A stretch of 64,000 nucleotides of DNA from contig QRFJ01000086.1 in the NCBI GenBank assembly GCA_006176705.1, positions 310,001-374,000 on the forward strand, written 5' to 3'. Below are positions 25,882 to 36,269 of the stretch, in pieces. Each line of letters begins with the position of its first letter. Positions within the stretch are counted from its first letter, which is position 1. A program made the position numbers and the translations under genes. This DNA comes from Cocos nucifera. Lineage: Eukaryota; Streptophyta; Magnoliopsida; Arecales; Arecaceae. Under the pieces are notes generated by a model. The model ran no database searches. It saw nothing but the letters and a program-made list of their open reading frames with translations, and was not told the DNA's origin.

Positions 25882-27084
25882 TGTTGGGGATAAATTCCGC
25901 TCTCGTCGAAATCCAGCCTGATACTTAGCCTAACATAATCGATAATCATGGAAGAGCTTCAATAAAAAATTCTTCCTCCAGCGGCCAAGCCCCACCTGAT
26001 CTCCTCTAGTGATCGAACTCATTCAATAGCCAAACTCCTCCAGCAGCCGAACCCAATCAAACTCCTCAATGGTTGATCCCCAGCCGAACTCCTCAATGGT
26101 CGAACTCCTTCCAGATCTCTCCTTCAGTTGGGTTTTTTCAGGAACCGAACTCCTTCTGAATTTCTTCTTCAGTCGAATACTTCCAGGAGCCAAACTCCTT
26201 CCAGACTCCTCCTTCAGTTAAATTTTTACAGAAGCCGAACTTCTTCTGGATCTCTTCTTTAGTCAGGTTCCTTCAGGAGCCAAACTTCTTTCAGATCTCT
26301 CTTTCCGTCAAGTTCCTCTAGGAGCCGAACTCCCTCCGAACTCCTCCTTCAGTCAAATTTCTATAGGAGCCAAACTTATTTCGGATCTCTCCTTTGGTTG
26401 GTTAACTCTAGGAGTCGAACTCCTTCCGAATTCCATCAGGAGCTGAACTTCTTTCGGACTTCTCCTCCGATCAAACTTCTCCACCAGTCAGACTCCTCCT
26501 GGACTTTTCTATTAATCGAACTCCATCCGAATTCCTCCAGTGGATTTCTTTCAGATTTCAACTAGCATTCCTTCTGAATGATCCCCTCTAGCCGTGTTTT
26601 CTTTAAGAGTCCGAACTCTCCTAGAATTGATCAAAACTCTTCACCAACCAATGCCTGCTTCCTCCGAATTTCGACTATTAAATCTCAATGAATGATCACT
26701 TCATGGCAACGGATACCACGGCCCACTATCAAATGGCCACATCACAGCAATGGACACCTCTCTCCATAATAAATTCTACGTGGCTCTGAGCAGCCCACTA
26801 TCGGACAGTTACAACCATCACTATCAGTCTGCTACAGGCTTCATCTATAAAAAGAGACCCTCCAGATATATTTTTTCTAAACTCTCTTCTTCCCAAAACT
26901 CTATTAAATTCTTGTCTGAGTACTCCATTTCTATTGGCCAAAAGAGCTGACTTGATCGTCAAAGGATCCTACCAGAGCCACCACCACCGACTCTGGATGA
27001 AACTTTATTTTGTAGGTCACCGATGGTGAACTCTTCTTCCTCGACTCCAACTCGATCCGGTATCAATCAGATTCTGCACCAATA
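25882..27084 (+). repeat. G4 5' LTR
   Basis: 1203 bp. The middle is a run of imperfect CCGAACTCCTTC / CTCCTTCAGTC words. The same words open the right copy after the gap. It ends TA instead of CA, a point change not shared by the right LTR. Confidence 0.82.
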
Positions 27085-27197
27085 GAATTGACACTAGAGG
27101 AAGGGCTAGTCGACCCTATTCTTAAAGAAGTGCTCAATCGATCCTACCGACCTTCTTCTTCAAGGTTCATCTCCATCCTCTTCCTCGATCCCAAGAA

Positions 27198-28690
27198 ATG
27201 CCTCCAAAAAAGATGACTATCCGAAGATCTACCGCTTCTACCGTCAGGTCTGAGCCAGACCAATCTATTCCTATCCCATCATCGACGCTTCAACCACCAC
27301 CTTCACTGACGGTCATGGTAGATCCAAAGCAGTTTAACCTATTGATGCAGTAGGTTCAGGGTCTCACCGAAATGGTGTAGGCTATGCGGCAACCTCGGAT
27401 GGTGGTTTCACCAAAAAACCCATCGTTGAGATGTTAGAAGCCGGTCCCAAGGAGGGGTACTTGGGCTAGCATACCCATCATCTCAGAAAAGAAGAAATAG
27501 AGAGCAGAGGATCCTTGCTTGGCTCATAGTTCTTCTCCAAAAGGGATCTTCCCCATCCACGGTCGGAAGCCTCCTAAGACCTGCGATCGAGTTGACAACC
27601 TCGATCAGAAACTATGGAGGATGGATCGACAGATTGAGAAGCTCGACCACATCGCCCCATCTTATCATGAAGACATCCGCACCGATCCTCCTTTCTCTCT
27701 TCGAATTATGCAAGAGTCCATTCGGCCAAACTTCATGCTCCTCCGATTTGAAAGCTACGATGGAACCTCTGATCCGATCGATTACCTAGAAGCCTTTCGG
27801 ATCATGATGCTGCTCCATGGTGCATAAGACGCCATATTATGCCGAGCTTTCCCATCTACCTTAAAGGAAGCAGCAAGAAACTGATATCCGATATTGAAGT
27901 CGGGTACGATCTTCTTCTTTGATCAGATAAGCCATCAGTTTATGGCTTACTTCATCATCAGCCGATGTCCACGATGAGATTTGAATTCTCTGATGAACAT
28001 CAAGCAGAAGGAGGAAGAATCCATCTGGACTTATGTCACCCGATTTAATGCTACTGCGTTGGAGGTTCGGAACCTGGACCAGTCAGTTGCGATGGCCGCA
28101 CTCAAGGGCAATCTTCAGAAGAACAATTTGCTATTCTCTCTGGAGAAGAAGTATCCTAGGAACTTTATCGATCTGCTAGCTCAGGTCGAGGAATATATCC
28201 GTGCGAAAGAAGCCTTCAGGTTGAAGAATGAAGAAGCCATAGGAGAGTGATAGGGGGCGAGCCTAGCAAACCTACGACTGATGGAGGGTCGAATGAAGTT
28301 CGGTCGTGCTCACGGACTCTCCTTGAGCGCAAATGAGGCCGAACTCCTTCTTAAGCTCATCATCAAAGAAGCTCCAAAAAAATAGATATGAAATTCTCCC
28401 CCAGGAGATTTTACAGGAGGGCTGAATGAAGCTCGGCCATGCTCACGAACCCCCCTCGAGCGCAAGCGAGGCCAAATTCCTCCATGAGCTCGTCATCAAA
28501 GGAGCTCCGATAAAAGGGCACAAAGTTCTCCCCCTAGGAGGTTTTATAGAAGGACCAAGTGAAGCTCAACCACGCTCATGGACTTCCTCCGAGCGCAAGC
28601 AAGATCGAACTCCTCCTCGAGCTCGTCGTCAAAGAAGCCCCGACGAAAGGGCGCGAAGAAGTTCCCCCAGAAGGTTTCACAACTACGTCC
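27198..28690 (+). pseudogene. G4 gag pseudogene, cut by an LTR insertion
   Basis: ATG at 27198 (MPPKKMTIRRSTAST) lines up with the G3 gag start MPPRRASTRRSTASA. The core is visible: PNFMLLRFESYDGTSDPIDY (27720s), then EESIWTYVTRFNATALEVRN and LLFSLEKKYPRNF (28100s). Stops occur at several points (for example within 27340-27390 and at about 27826). After the core a 133-bp block is repeated three times. The frame breaks at NYVLLD where a foreign LTR starts, the point that reads DYVLLN in G3 gag. Confidence 0.82.
28295..28690 (+). repeat. 133-bp tandem triplication within G4 gag
   Basis: Three copies of a block beginning GAATGAAGTTCGGTCGTGCT start near 28291, 28424 and 28557; the GAAGCTC word recurs at 28428 and 28561. 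Each copy includes GAGCGCAAG, the CTCGTCATCAAAG-type segment and CCCCCAGGAG-type segment. G3 gag carries the corresponding segment once. Confidence 0.75.
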
Positions 28691-29503
28691 TGTTAGATAT
28701 ATGTGCCCTAAAAGCCAGAATTGGCTGACACTTATAATACACTTTTAGGGATAAAATTATAATTTTATATATAAATAATAAAATAGATTATTTTCTATCA
28801 CATATGTGTATTTAGTGTCTGTCATACATTCTTTGAGTTAATGGTAATGATAATTCATATTTTCAAGAGTTGAAAATTTAAGACATGAATAAACATTATT
28901 AACTCATAAAATGCTCCCGACCATAGGATCATCATGAGGATGGTGATTGATCCGAAAGGTTGGTGTACAATCGCTTCTCTTTAGTAGATGAGTCTTGAGT
29001 CTATGGTGTGGAGACACCGGAGTGAGAGTATAAATACTCGTTAGAGAATGAGGGCACTGAGCGTGACCACCTCGAGTAGTCATTAGGAAGTCTACCTTCT
29101 CGTTCAATGACTGACTCGATGCTGCAGTAGTATGTCTGGTTCTTTGACCTGAGGTGCATCGGCAATTCACCTTGAGGGTGTTATAGTTTGACTACACCAT
29201 TACTCGATCTCCTAGCCATATGGAACCTTGAGGTGTATGTTGGCTATAGCATGTTCATTGTAGGAACTGGATAGCATCAAGATGGAATCTATCTACCTCG
29301 GTGGTAGAGGAGTAGCCCTATGATGATCATGAGAATCAAGTCCAGAAGCCCATGGCCATGGCAGAGTGAAATAATAGAAAGAGTTTTATTTAGTTTTACA
29401 TGACTGAATGATTTACATCATATGATCTGGTTTGACGAGTTCATTCCCTAATCTGTCGGTCAATAAAGCTAATACTTCAACCTTGGCTTGTTGGTTAAAC
29501 GTA
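28691..29503 (+). repeat. LTR fragment of the same family as the 7049-9336 solo LTR
   Basis: It starts TGTTAGATATATGTGCCC and follows the 7049 copy block by block: CATTCTTTGAGTTAATGG, AACTCATAAAATGCT, ATGGTGTGGAGACACCG-type and GCCCATGGCCATGGCAGAG. Homology fades near 29450. It is cut by G3 at 29504, so the rest lies in the gap or was lost. Confidence 0.78.
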
Positions 29504-30781
29504 TGTTGGTGCAGAAATCCGTCGCCGCCGGAGGTCGCCGCAATCGAGGCCGCTGGGCGCCGCCGGGGACCTGCAAAACGAAGTCCCGTCCGGAACCGGT
29601 GGGGTGGTGGCTCCGGCAGGACCCTCCGACGGTCAAGTTAGTTTCCGGACCAACAGTAATGGAGTGCTCGGAATGAGTTCCGGAGCTTAGAGATGTGGAG
29701 GAGAGCTTAGAGAGTCGAGAGTTCAGAGAGCTTAGCCTTAGTATGTCGGGAGGGGTCCTTTTATAGCGGAGCTTAGTTGATGGTGACGGCTGTGCCGTCT
29801 GGCAGAGAGTCGTCGGGCAGCATGGAGCTTGATGGTGACAACTGCAGCCGCGTGCTGGCGGGACCGCTCGAGGTTCGGCGGAGTCAGTCCCACTGGTGCC
29901 GTGTGCGGCGGATTGAGGGTGACAGCCATCGCCGCCTGGCAGTGGGTCGCTATCGCCCGCGGCGGACTGACCTGATGGTGATGGTTGCAGAGCTTGCCGA
30001 ATGAAGGGTTGAAGGCCTTCGTCGTGTGCCCATTTCGGAGGAGTTCGGGCTCCTGAAGAGGAAGATAGGAGGGAGTTCGGCTCCCATAGGCGTCTGGCAA
30101 GAGGTATGCAGCTAAGGCTCGTCCGCAGAAGAGTTCGGCTGCTGAGAAGTCCGAAGCTCGGCCGTCTGGGGTTCGGCCGGCTGTTGGGCTTGGGCTGAGG
30201 CTTGGACACTTGAGAGTTCGGTAGGAGCTCGGTCGGCCGAAGTTTGATGAGGGCGAAGTTCGGAGTGACGACTGCTGAGGAGTTCGGCGACCGCTGAGGA
30301 GTTCGGCCCAGTGACGACTGCTGAGGAGTTCGGGCTCCTGAGTGACGACTGCTGAGGAGTTCGGCCGTGACGACGCTGAGGAGTTCGGCCCGTGACGACT
30401 GCTGAGGAGTTCGGCCGCTGAGAGGACTTCATTGAAGCTCGGCCGCTTGGAGTCGGCCCGAAGGAGTTCGGCCGCTGAGAGGTTCGAAGGAGCTCGGCTG
30501 GCCAGTTGAAGGACTTCGGTTGCTAGTTGGTTCGGCCAGGGCTCGCTGAGGAGTTCGGTCGCCTGGGTCGGTCCGAAGGAGTTCGGCCGTGGGAAGTCCG
30601 AGGGAGTTCGGCTGCAGGGTTCGGCCTGGGGTCGGTTCCGCAGGGGAGTTCGGCCTCTAGGCAGTTCGGCCGTGGTAGGGGCTCGGCCTGGCGCCTGGCG
30701 CTAAAGCTCTTCAGCGGCTACTGGTTACATTGGGCTGAGCGTCGGGCCGGGCTTCGGCAGGAGCGGGATTTATCCCCAACA
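29504..30781 (-). repeat. G3 3' LTR
   Basis: 1278 bp, TGTTGGTGCAG...TTATCCCCAACA. It is GC-rich. The part 30240-30680 consists of imperfect repeats of GAGGAGTTCGGCC and TGACGACTGCTGAGGAGTT. The long minus-strand frame across it is a by-product of this repeat composition. Confidence 0.88.
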
Positions 30782-31134
30782 GTAGCCCCCCCACTCCCGA
30801 GTTCAAAAATTGAAGGAAGGGAGTACCAAAACAGGCGACTGCCGAAGTCTTCTTCCAGGCTCCGCATTTGTTGCAGCTGAAGCTCGGGGGAGGTCTCATC
30901 TCCAGCCAAGATTGACGCTGAAGTTGAGGCTGAGGCTTGGGGGAGACCTCATCTTCAGTCGATGTTTGGAGTTGAAATGGAACTCGTTTCCGGCTAAAGT
31001 CGATGAAGCTGATGTTGAAGCCGAAGTAAGACTCGCCTCCTTCGGTCGAGGTCGGATTTGAGCTCCTCGGGGGCGACATTATCTTCGTCAGTTGAAGTCG
31101 ACTCGAGGGAGACCTCCTATCTTGCAGCCGAGGT

Positions 31135-31590
31135 TGAAGTGCGCGCTCGGGGGAGATCTTATCTCCTACGGCCGAGCTTCCCTCGGGGGAGATCTTATCT
31201 CCTGCAGCCGAAGTGAAGTGCGCGCTCGGGGGAGATCTTATCTCCTGCAGCCGAAGTGAAGTGCGCGCTCGGGGGAGATCTTATCTCCTGCAGCCGAAGT
31301 GAAGTGCGCGCTCGGGGGAGATCTTATCTCCTGCAGCCGAAGTGAAGTGCGCGCTCGGGGGAGATCTTATCTCCTGCAGCCGAAGTGAAGTGCGCGCTCG
31401 GGGGAGATCTTATCTCCTGCAGCCGAGTTGAAGTGCGCGCTCGGGGGAGATCTTATCTCCTACGGCCGAGCTTCCCTCGGGGGAGATCTTATCTCCTGCA
31501 GCCGAAGTGAAGTGCGCGCTCGGGGGAGATCTTATCTCCTGCAGCCGAGCTTCCTCGGGGGAGATCTTATCTCCTGCAGCCGAGCTTGTT
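31135..31590. repeat. G3 tandem array A, 43-bp unit
   Basis: Regular 43-bp steps of GTGCGCGCTCGG start at 31218, 31261, 31304, 31347 and 31390, with further partial or variant units before and after (31139, 31433, 31512). Each carries GGAGATCTTATCTCC followed by TGCAGCCGA. Diverged forerunners of the unit appear at 30885-31130. Confidence 0.9.
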
Positions 31591-32085
31591 GTTCGGGAGA
31601 GATCTTATCTCTGGCCGAACTTTGCCGGTCGCTCGGGAGAGATCTTATCTCTGGCCGAGGTTGCGGTTCGGGAGAGATCTTATCTCTGGCCGACCTTGTT
31701 GTTCGGGAGAGATCTTATCTCTGGCCGAACTTTGCCTTCGGGAGAGATCTTATCTCTGGCCGAGGTTGCGGTTCGGGAGAGATCTTATCTCTGGCCGACC
31801 TTGTTGTTCGGGAGAGATCTTATCTCTGGCCGAACTTTGCCTTCGGGAGAGATCTTATCTCTGGCCGAGGTTGCGGTTCGGGAGAGATCTTATCTCTGGC
31901 CGACCTTGTTGTTCGGGAGAGATCTTATCTCTGGCCGAACTTTGCCTTCGGGAGAGATCTTATCTCTGGCCGAGGTTGCGGTTCGGGAGAGATCTTATCT
32001 CTGGCCGACCTTGTTGTTCGGGAGAGATCTTATCTCTGGCCGAACTTTGCCTTCGGGAGAGATCTTATCTCTGGCCGAAGTTGCC
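31590..32085. repeat. G3 tandem array B, 35-bp unit in a 105-bp higher-order repeat
   Basis: Units of about 35 bp each hold AGAGATCTTATCTCT followed by GGCCGA and a variable end (GGTTGCGG, CCTTGTTG or ACTTTGCC). The three end types recur in order every 105 bp: TTGCGGTTCGG at 31661, 31766, 31871 and 31976. It lies between gag and the 3' LTR, the usual site of arrays in Tat elements. Confidence 0.92.
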
Positions 32086-32416
32086 GCTCGAATTAGGACG
32101 AGGTTCTCCTCCTGTTCCTAACACGGCGACTATTGACTGCTTCTTTTCCAGCCATTACATAGTTTTTGGCGCCCAAAAATAATACACTGTTGGAAGGGAA
32201 GGACTTTATTGAAAGGAAGTTACTGGCAATTTTTTCTGAATTTTCTGTGATCCAGGGTCGTGGTAGTAGCATCGTTCCTCCGCGCTTCTCCACGCGGACG
32301 ACCTTTCCTATTTCATTCGAGCTTCCTTGCGTTGAAGCGTGCTTCTGTTGGCTTCGACGCTGGATCCTGGAGTGATGTTGACGACGTTGTGAGGCGGCCG
32401 ACTTTGTTGTTTCTCG

Positions 32417-33843
32417 TTACGGCAGCGCCCTGCACCGATCTTTAGACTGGCGTCGAATGAATCTACCCAGCCGCCCCTTTCTGATGAGTTCCTCGATTTC
32501 ATCTTGGAGCTGGATGCATTCCTCAGTGTCATGGCCGTGGTCGCGATGGTAGAGGCAGTACTTGCTTCGGTCACGTTTGTTTGGGGGAGACCGTAACCTT
32601 TCTGGTCTGGGGAGTTGGTCCTTAACTTCGGTGAGGATCTGTGCTCGGGGAGCGTTGAGGAGGACATAGTCGCGAAATCCTTTGGGAGGTGGGCTTCTTC
32701 GCGCTTCTCTGCAAGCTCGAGGGGTTCGGGCCCGCCTGCTACCGGAGGGAGTCCGTGAGCGCGGCCGAACTTCATTCGGCTCCCTATCGCCTGTCAGCCG
32801 CTCCCTTAAGGTTTCTTCGTCCCTCAGCTTGAAGGCTTCTTCCGCACGGGCGTATCTCTCGGCCCGAGCTAGCAGGTCGGCGAAGTCCCTGGGATACCTT
32901 TTTTCCAGGGAGAACAACAAGTCATTCTTCTGAAGGCCGCCCTTGAGGGCGGCCATGGCGACTGATTGGTCTAGGTTTCGGACCTCCAACGCGGCAGCGT
33001 TAAACCGGGTGACGTAGGCCCGGATGGGTTCCCCCTCCTTCTGCCTGATGGCCATCAAAGAATCCGAACCTCGGCGTGGTCGCCTACTACTGATGAAGTG
33101 GGCTGCGAACTGTTGACTCATCTGGTCAAACGATAAGATGGTTCTCGGCTTGAGCGTCGAGTACCAATTTCTGGCAGCTCCTTTGAGGGTAGAAGGGAAA
33201 GCCCGGCAAAATATGGCGTCCGACGCGCCGTGAAGCAGCATCGTCGTCCGGAAGGCTTCCAAGTGGTCGACCGGGTCGGCGGTCCCGTCGTAGCTTTCGA
33301 ACTGCGGGAGCTTAAAGTTCGGCGGGACCGGTTCCTGCATGATTTTCTGCGAGAAAGGAGGGTCTGCACAAACGTCATCACCACGCGAGGGGGGACGAAG
33401 TTCTTCAATTCGCTGGTTCATCTCCAAGAGCCTTTGGTCCAGCAGGTCCTCACGGTCTCTGATCTCCAAGGCTTTCTGGTGAGATGGGCGCGAGGCTTCA
33501 CCCTTGGTCGATCCATGATCCGAACAAGGGTTCTCCCTCCTCCGCCTCTCCAATCCGGGTATCGGAGGTCGGGCTGCCCAGGCCGGTCGCTCTTGGACCG
33601 GATCATCCGACTTCGGAGAGTCCCGTGCCGGTCGGGCTGGCACTGGGACTTGTTGGTGCAGCACCGCCTGCACCGCCTCCGTGAGACCACGAACGTGCTG
33701 GATGAGCTGGTTGAACTGCTCCGTATCCACTGCGGCTATAGACGGGGGCTGAGTCACCGGGGCCGGAGCAGGGACAGACGGACTCGGAGGGGATCGAGCC
33801 GCGGAAGCCGTCGAGCGCCGCGTCGAAGCCCTTCTGGGGGGCA
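32417..33843 (-). CDS. G3 gag polyprotein (retrotransposon capsid)
   Basis: A long intact minus-strand frame. The likely start is MPPRRASTRRSTA near 33843, matching G4 gag, although the frame is open up to 33922. The order is: a basic, Pro/Ser-rich N-terminus; QFNQLIQHVRGLTEAVQAVL, probably helical; the gag core PPNFKLPQFESYDGTADPVD, then FPSTLKGAARNWYSTLK and EGEPIRAYVTRFNAAALEVR; a basic RS-rich linker; and YCLYHRDHGHDTEECIQLQ, a Cys/His segment typical of Tat gag in place of a classic CCHC knuckle. The product would package element RNA into particles. With no pol of its own, mobilisation would need enzymes from a related element. The frame is free of stops, which fits a recent insertion. 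Confidence 0.88.
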
Positions 33844-33956
33844 TTTCCTCTTTCCAGAGAAGGAATTCTGAAGAGGGAGAAGAGAGATCCGGAGCAGGGG
33901 AAGGGAAATCGTCGCCGAGCACTCCTTTAAGAACAAGGGAACCTCGAAGGTTCAGT

Positions 33957-33983
33957 CCCTTCTTCCCACAGACGGCGCCAATC
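33957..33983 (-). other. G3 primer-binding site
   Basis: Directly inside the 5' LTR on the minus strand: GATTGGCGCCGTCTGTGGGA, the standard plant Gypsy primer-site form with TGGCGCC. Confidence 0.75.
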
Positions 33984-35302
33984 TGTTGGTGCAGAAATCC
34001 GTCGCCGCCGGAGGTCGCCGCAATCGAGGCCGCTGGGCGCCGCCGGGGACCTGCAAAACGAAGTCCCGTCCGGAACCGGTGGGGTGGTGGCTCCGGCAGG
34101 ACCCTCCGACGGTCAAGTTAGTTTCCGACCAACAGTAATGGAGTGCTCGGAATGAGTTCCGGAGCTTAGAGATGTGGAGGAGAGCTTAGAGAGTCGAGAG
34201 TTCAGAGAGCTTAGCCTTAGTATGTCGGGAGGGGTCCTTTTATAGCGGAGCTTAGTTGATGGTGACGGCTGTGCCGTCTGGCAGAGAGTCGTCGGGCAGC
34301 ATGGAGCTTTGGTGACAACTGCAGCCGCGTGCTGGCGGGCCGCTCGAGGTTCGGCGGAGTCAGTCCCACTGGTGCCGTGTGCGGCGGATTGAGGGTGACA
34401 GCCATCGCCGCCTGGCAGTGGGTCGCTATCGGACTGACCGCGGCGGACTGACTGATGGTGATGGTTGCAGAGCTTGCCGAATGAAGGGTTGAAGGCCTTC
34501 GTCGTGTGCCCATTTCGGAGGAGTTCGGGCTCCTGAAGAGGAAGATAGGAGGGAGTTCGGCTCCCATAGGCGTCTGGCAAGAGGTATGCAGCTAAGGCTC
34601 GTCCGCAGAAGAGTTCGGCTGCTGAGAAGCCGAAGCTCGGCCGTCTGGGGTTCGGCCGGCTGTTGGGCTTGGGCTGAGGCTTGGACACTTGAGAGTTCGG
34701 TAGGAGCTCGGTCGGCCGAAGTTTGATGAGGGCGACCGCTGAGGAGTTCGGCCCAGTGACGACTGCTGAGGAGTTCGGGCTCGCTGCTGAGGAGTTCGGC
34801 CCAGTGACGACTGCTGAGGAGTTCGGGCTCCTAAGTGACGACTGCTGAGGAGTTCGGCGTGAGACGCTGAGGAGTTCGGCCCGGACGACTGCTGAGGAGT
34901 TCGGCCGCTGAGAGGACTTCATTGAAGCTCGGCCGCTTGGAGTCGGCCCGAAGGAGTTCGGCCGCTGAGAGGTTCGAAGGAGCTCGGCTGGCCAGTTGAA
35001 GGACTTCGGTTGCTAGTTGGTTCGGCCAGGGCTCGCTGAGGAGTTCGGTCGGCCGGTAAGGAGTCGGTCCGAAGGAGTTCGGCCGTCTGGGAAGTCCGAA
35101 GGAGTTCGGCTGCGAAGCTTCGGCCTCTAGGCAGTTCGGCCCGGACCTTGGCGCAGGGGAGTTCGGCCTCTAGGCAGTTCGGCCCGGACCTTGGTGCAGG
35201 GGAGTTCGGCCTCTAGGCAGTTCGGCCGTGGTAGGGGCTCGGCCTGGCGCCTGGCGCTAAAGCTCTTCAGCGGCTACTGGTTACATTGGGCTGAGCGTTG
35301 GG
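33984..35302 (-). repeat. G3 5' LTR, end lost in the assembly gap
   Basis: Near-identical to 29504-30781, with small indels in the GTTCGGCC repeats. A 43-bp block (CGGCCTCTAGGCAGTTCGGC...) is present at 35121-35163 and again at 35164-35206; the left LTR has it once. Confidence 0.87.
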
Positions 35303-36269
35303 NNNNNNNNNNNNNNNNNNNNNNNNNNNNNNNNNNNNNNNNNNNNNNNNNNNNNNNNNNNNNNNNNNNNNNNNNNNNNNNNNNNNNNNNNNNNNNNNNN
35401 NNNNNNNNNNNNNNNNNNNNNNNNNNNNNNNNNNNNNNNNNNNNNNNNNNNNNNNNNNNNNNNNNNNNNNNNNNNNNNNNNNNNNNNNNNNNNNNNNNNN
35501 NNNNNNNNNNNNNNNNNNNNNNNNNNNNNNNNNNNNNNNNNNNNNNNNNNNNNNNNNNNNNNNNNNNNNNNNNNNNNNNNNNNNNNNNNNNNNNNNNNNN
35601 NNNNNNNNNNNNNNNNNNNNNNNNNNNNNNNNNNNNNNNNNNNNNNNNNNNNNNNNNNNNNNNNNNNNNNNNNNNNNNNNNNNNNNNNNNNNNNNNNNNN
35701 NNNNNNNNNNNNNNNNNNNNNNNNNNNNNNNNNNNNNNNNNNNNNNNNNNNNNNNNNNNNNNNNNNNNNNNNNNNNNNNNNNNNNNNNNNNNNNNNNNNN
35801 NNNNNNNNNNNNNNNNNNNNNNNNNNNNNNNNNNNNNNNNNNNNNNNNNNNNNNNNNNNNNNNNNNNNNNNNNNNNNNNNNNNNNNNNNNNNNNNNNNNN
35901 NNNNNNNNNNNNNNNNNNNNNNNNNNNNNNNNNNNNNNNNNNNNNNNNNNNNNNNNNNNNNNNNNNNNNNNNNNNNNNNNNNNNNNNNNNNNNNNNNNNN
36001 NNNNNNNNNNNNNNNNNNNNNNNNNNNNNNNNNNNNNNNNNNNNNNNNNNNNNNNNNNNNNNNNNNNNNNNNNNNNNNNNNNNNNNNNNNNNNNNNNNNN
36101 NNNNNNNNNNNNNNNNNNNNNNNNNNNNNNNNNNNNNNNNNNNNNNNNNNNNNNNNNNNNNNNNNNNNNNNNNNNNNNNNNNNNNNNNNNNNNNNNNNNN
36201 NNNNNNNNNNNNNNNNNNNNNNNNNNNNNNNNNNNNNNNNNNNNNNNNNNNNNNNNNNNNNNNNNNNNN
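35303..36269. other. Assembly gap (967 N)
   Basis: Unknown bases. By the element structure it should contain the end of the G3 5' LTR, the rest of the interrupted LTR fragment, the lost interior of G4 and the first part of the G4 3' LTR. The true length may differ from 967. Confidence 0.98.

Larger units (their letters stand above)
29504..35302 (-). mobile_element. G3: young gag-only (non-autonomous) Gypsy retrotransposon
   Basis: The left LTR is 29504-30781. The right LTR runs from 33984 into the N gap at 35303. The LTRs begin identically (TGTTGGTGCAGAAATCC) and stay nearly identical apart from small indels. Minus-strand signals are a primer site GATTGGCGCCGTCTGTGGG (plus 33965-33983) and a polypurine tract (plus GTAGCCCCCCCACTCCCGAG at 30782). 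The interior is only about 3.2 kb: one long gag ORF and two tandem arrays, with no protease, RT, RNase H or integrase. The five bases before the left LTR are ACGTA; the other duplication would be in the gap. Confidence 0.88.

Noticed and set aside
29469..30209. 246-codon minus-strand frame (and 269 codons at 34113-34922)
   Set aside because: Both lie inside the two LTRs of G3, in repeated GTTCGGCC sequence with no domain. The matching copies have different frames because of indels.
31135..32085. CRISPR-like regular repeats
   Set aside because: Units are directly tandem without unique spacers, and lie within a plant retrotransposon.
31428..32182. Three overlapping plus-strand frames of about 200 codons
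   Set aside because: They are readings of the 43-bp and 35-bp arrays of G3. All three frames encode rotated versions of the same short peptides.
33230..33871. 213-codon plus-strand frame
   Set aside because: It is the complement of the intact G3 gag, arising from its GC-rich codons. It lacks the pattern of the antisense ORF seen in G1 and G2.
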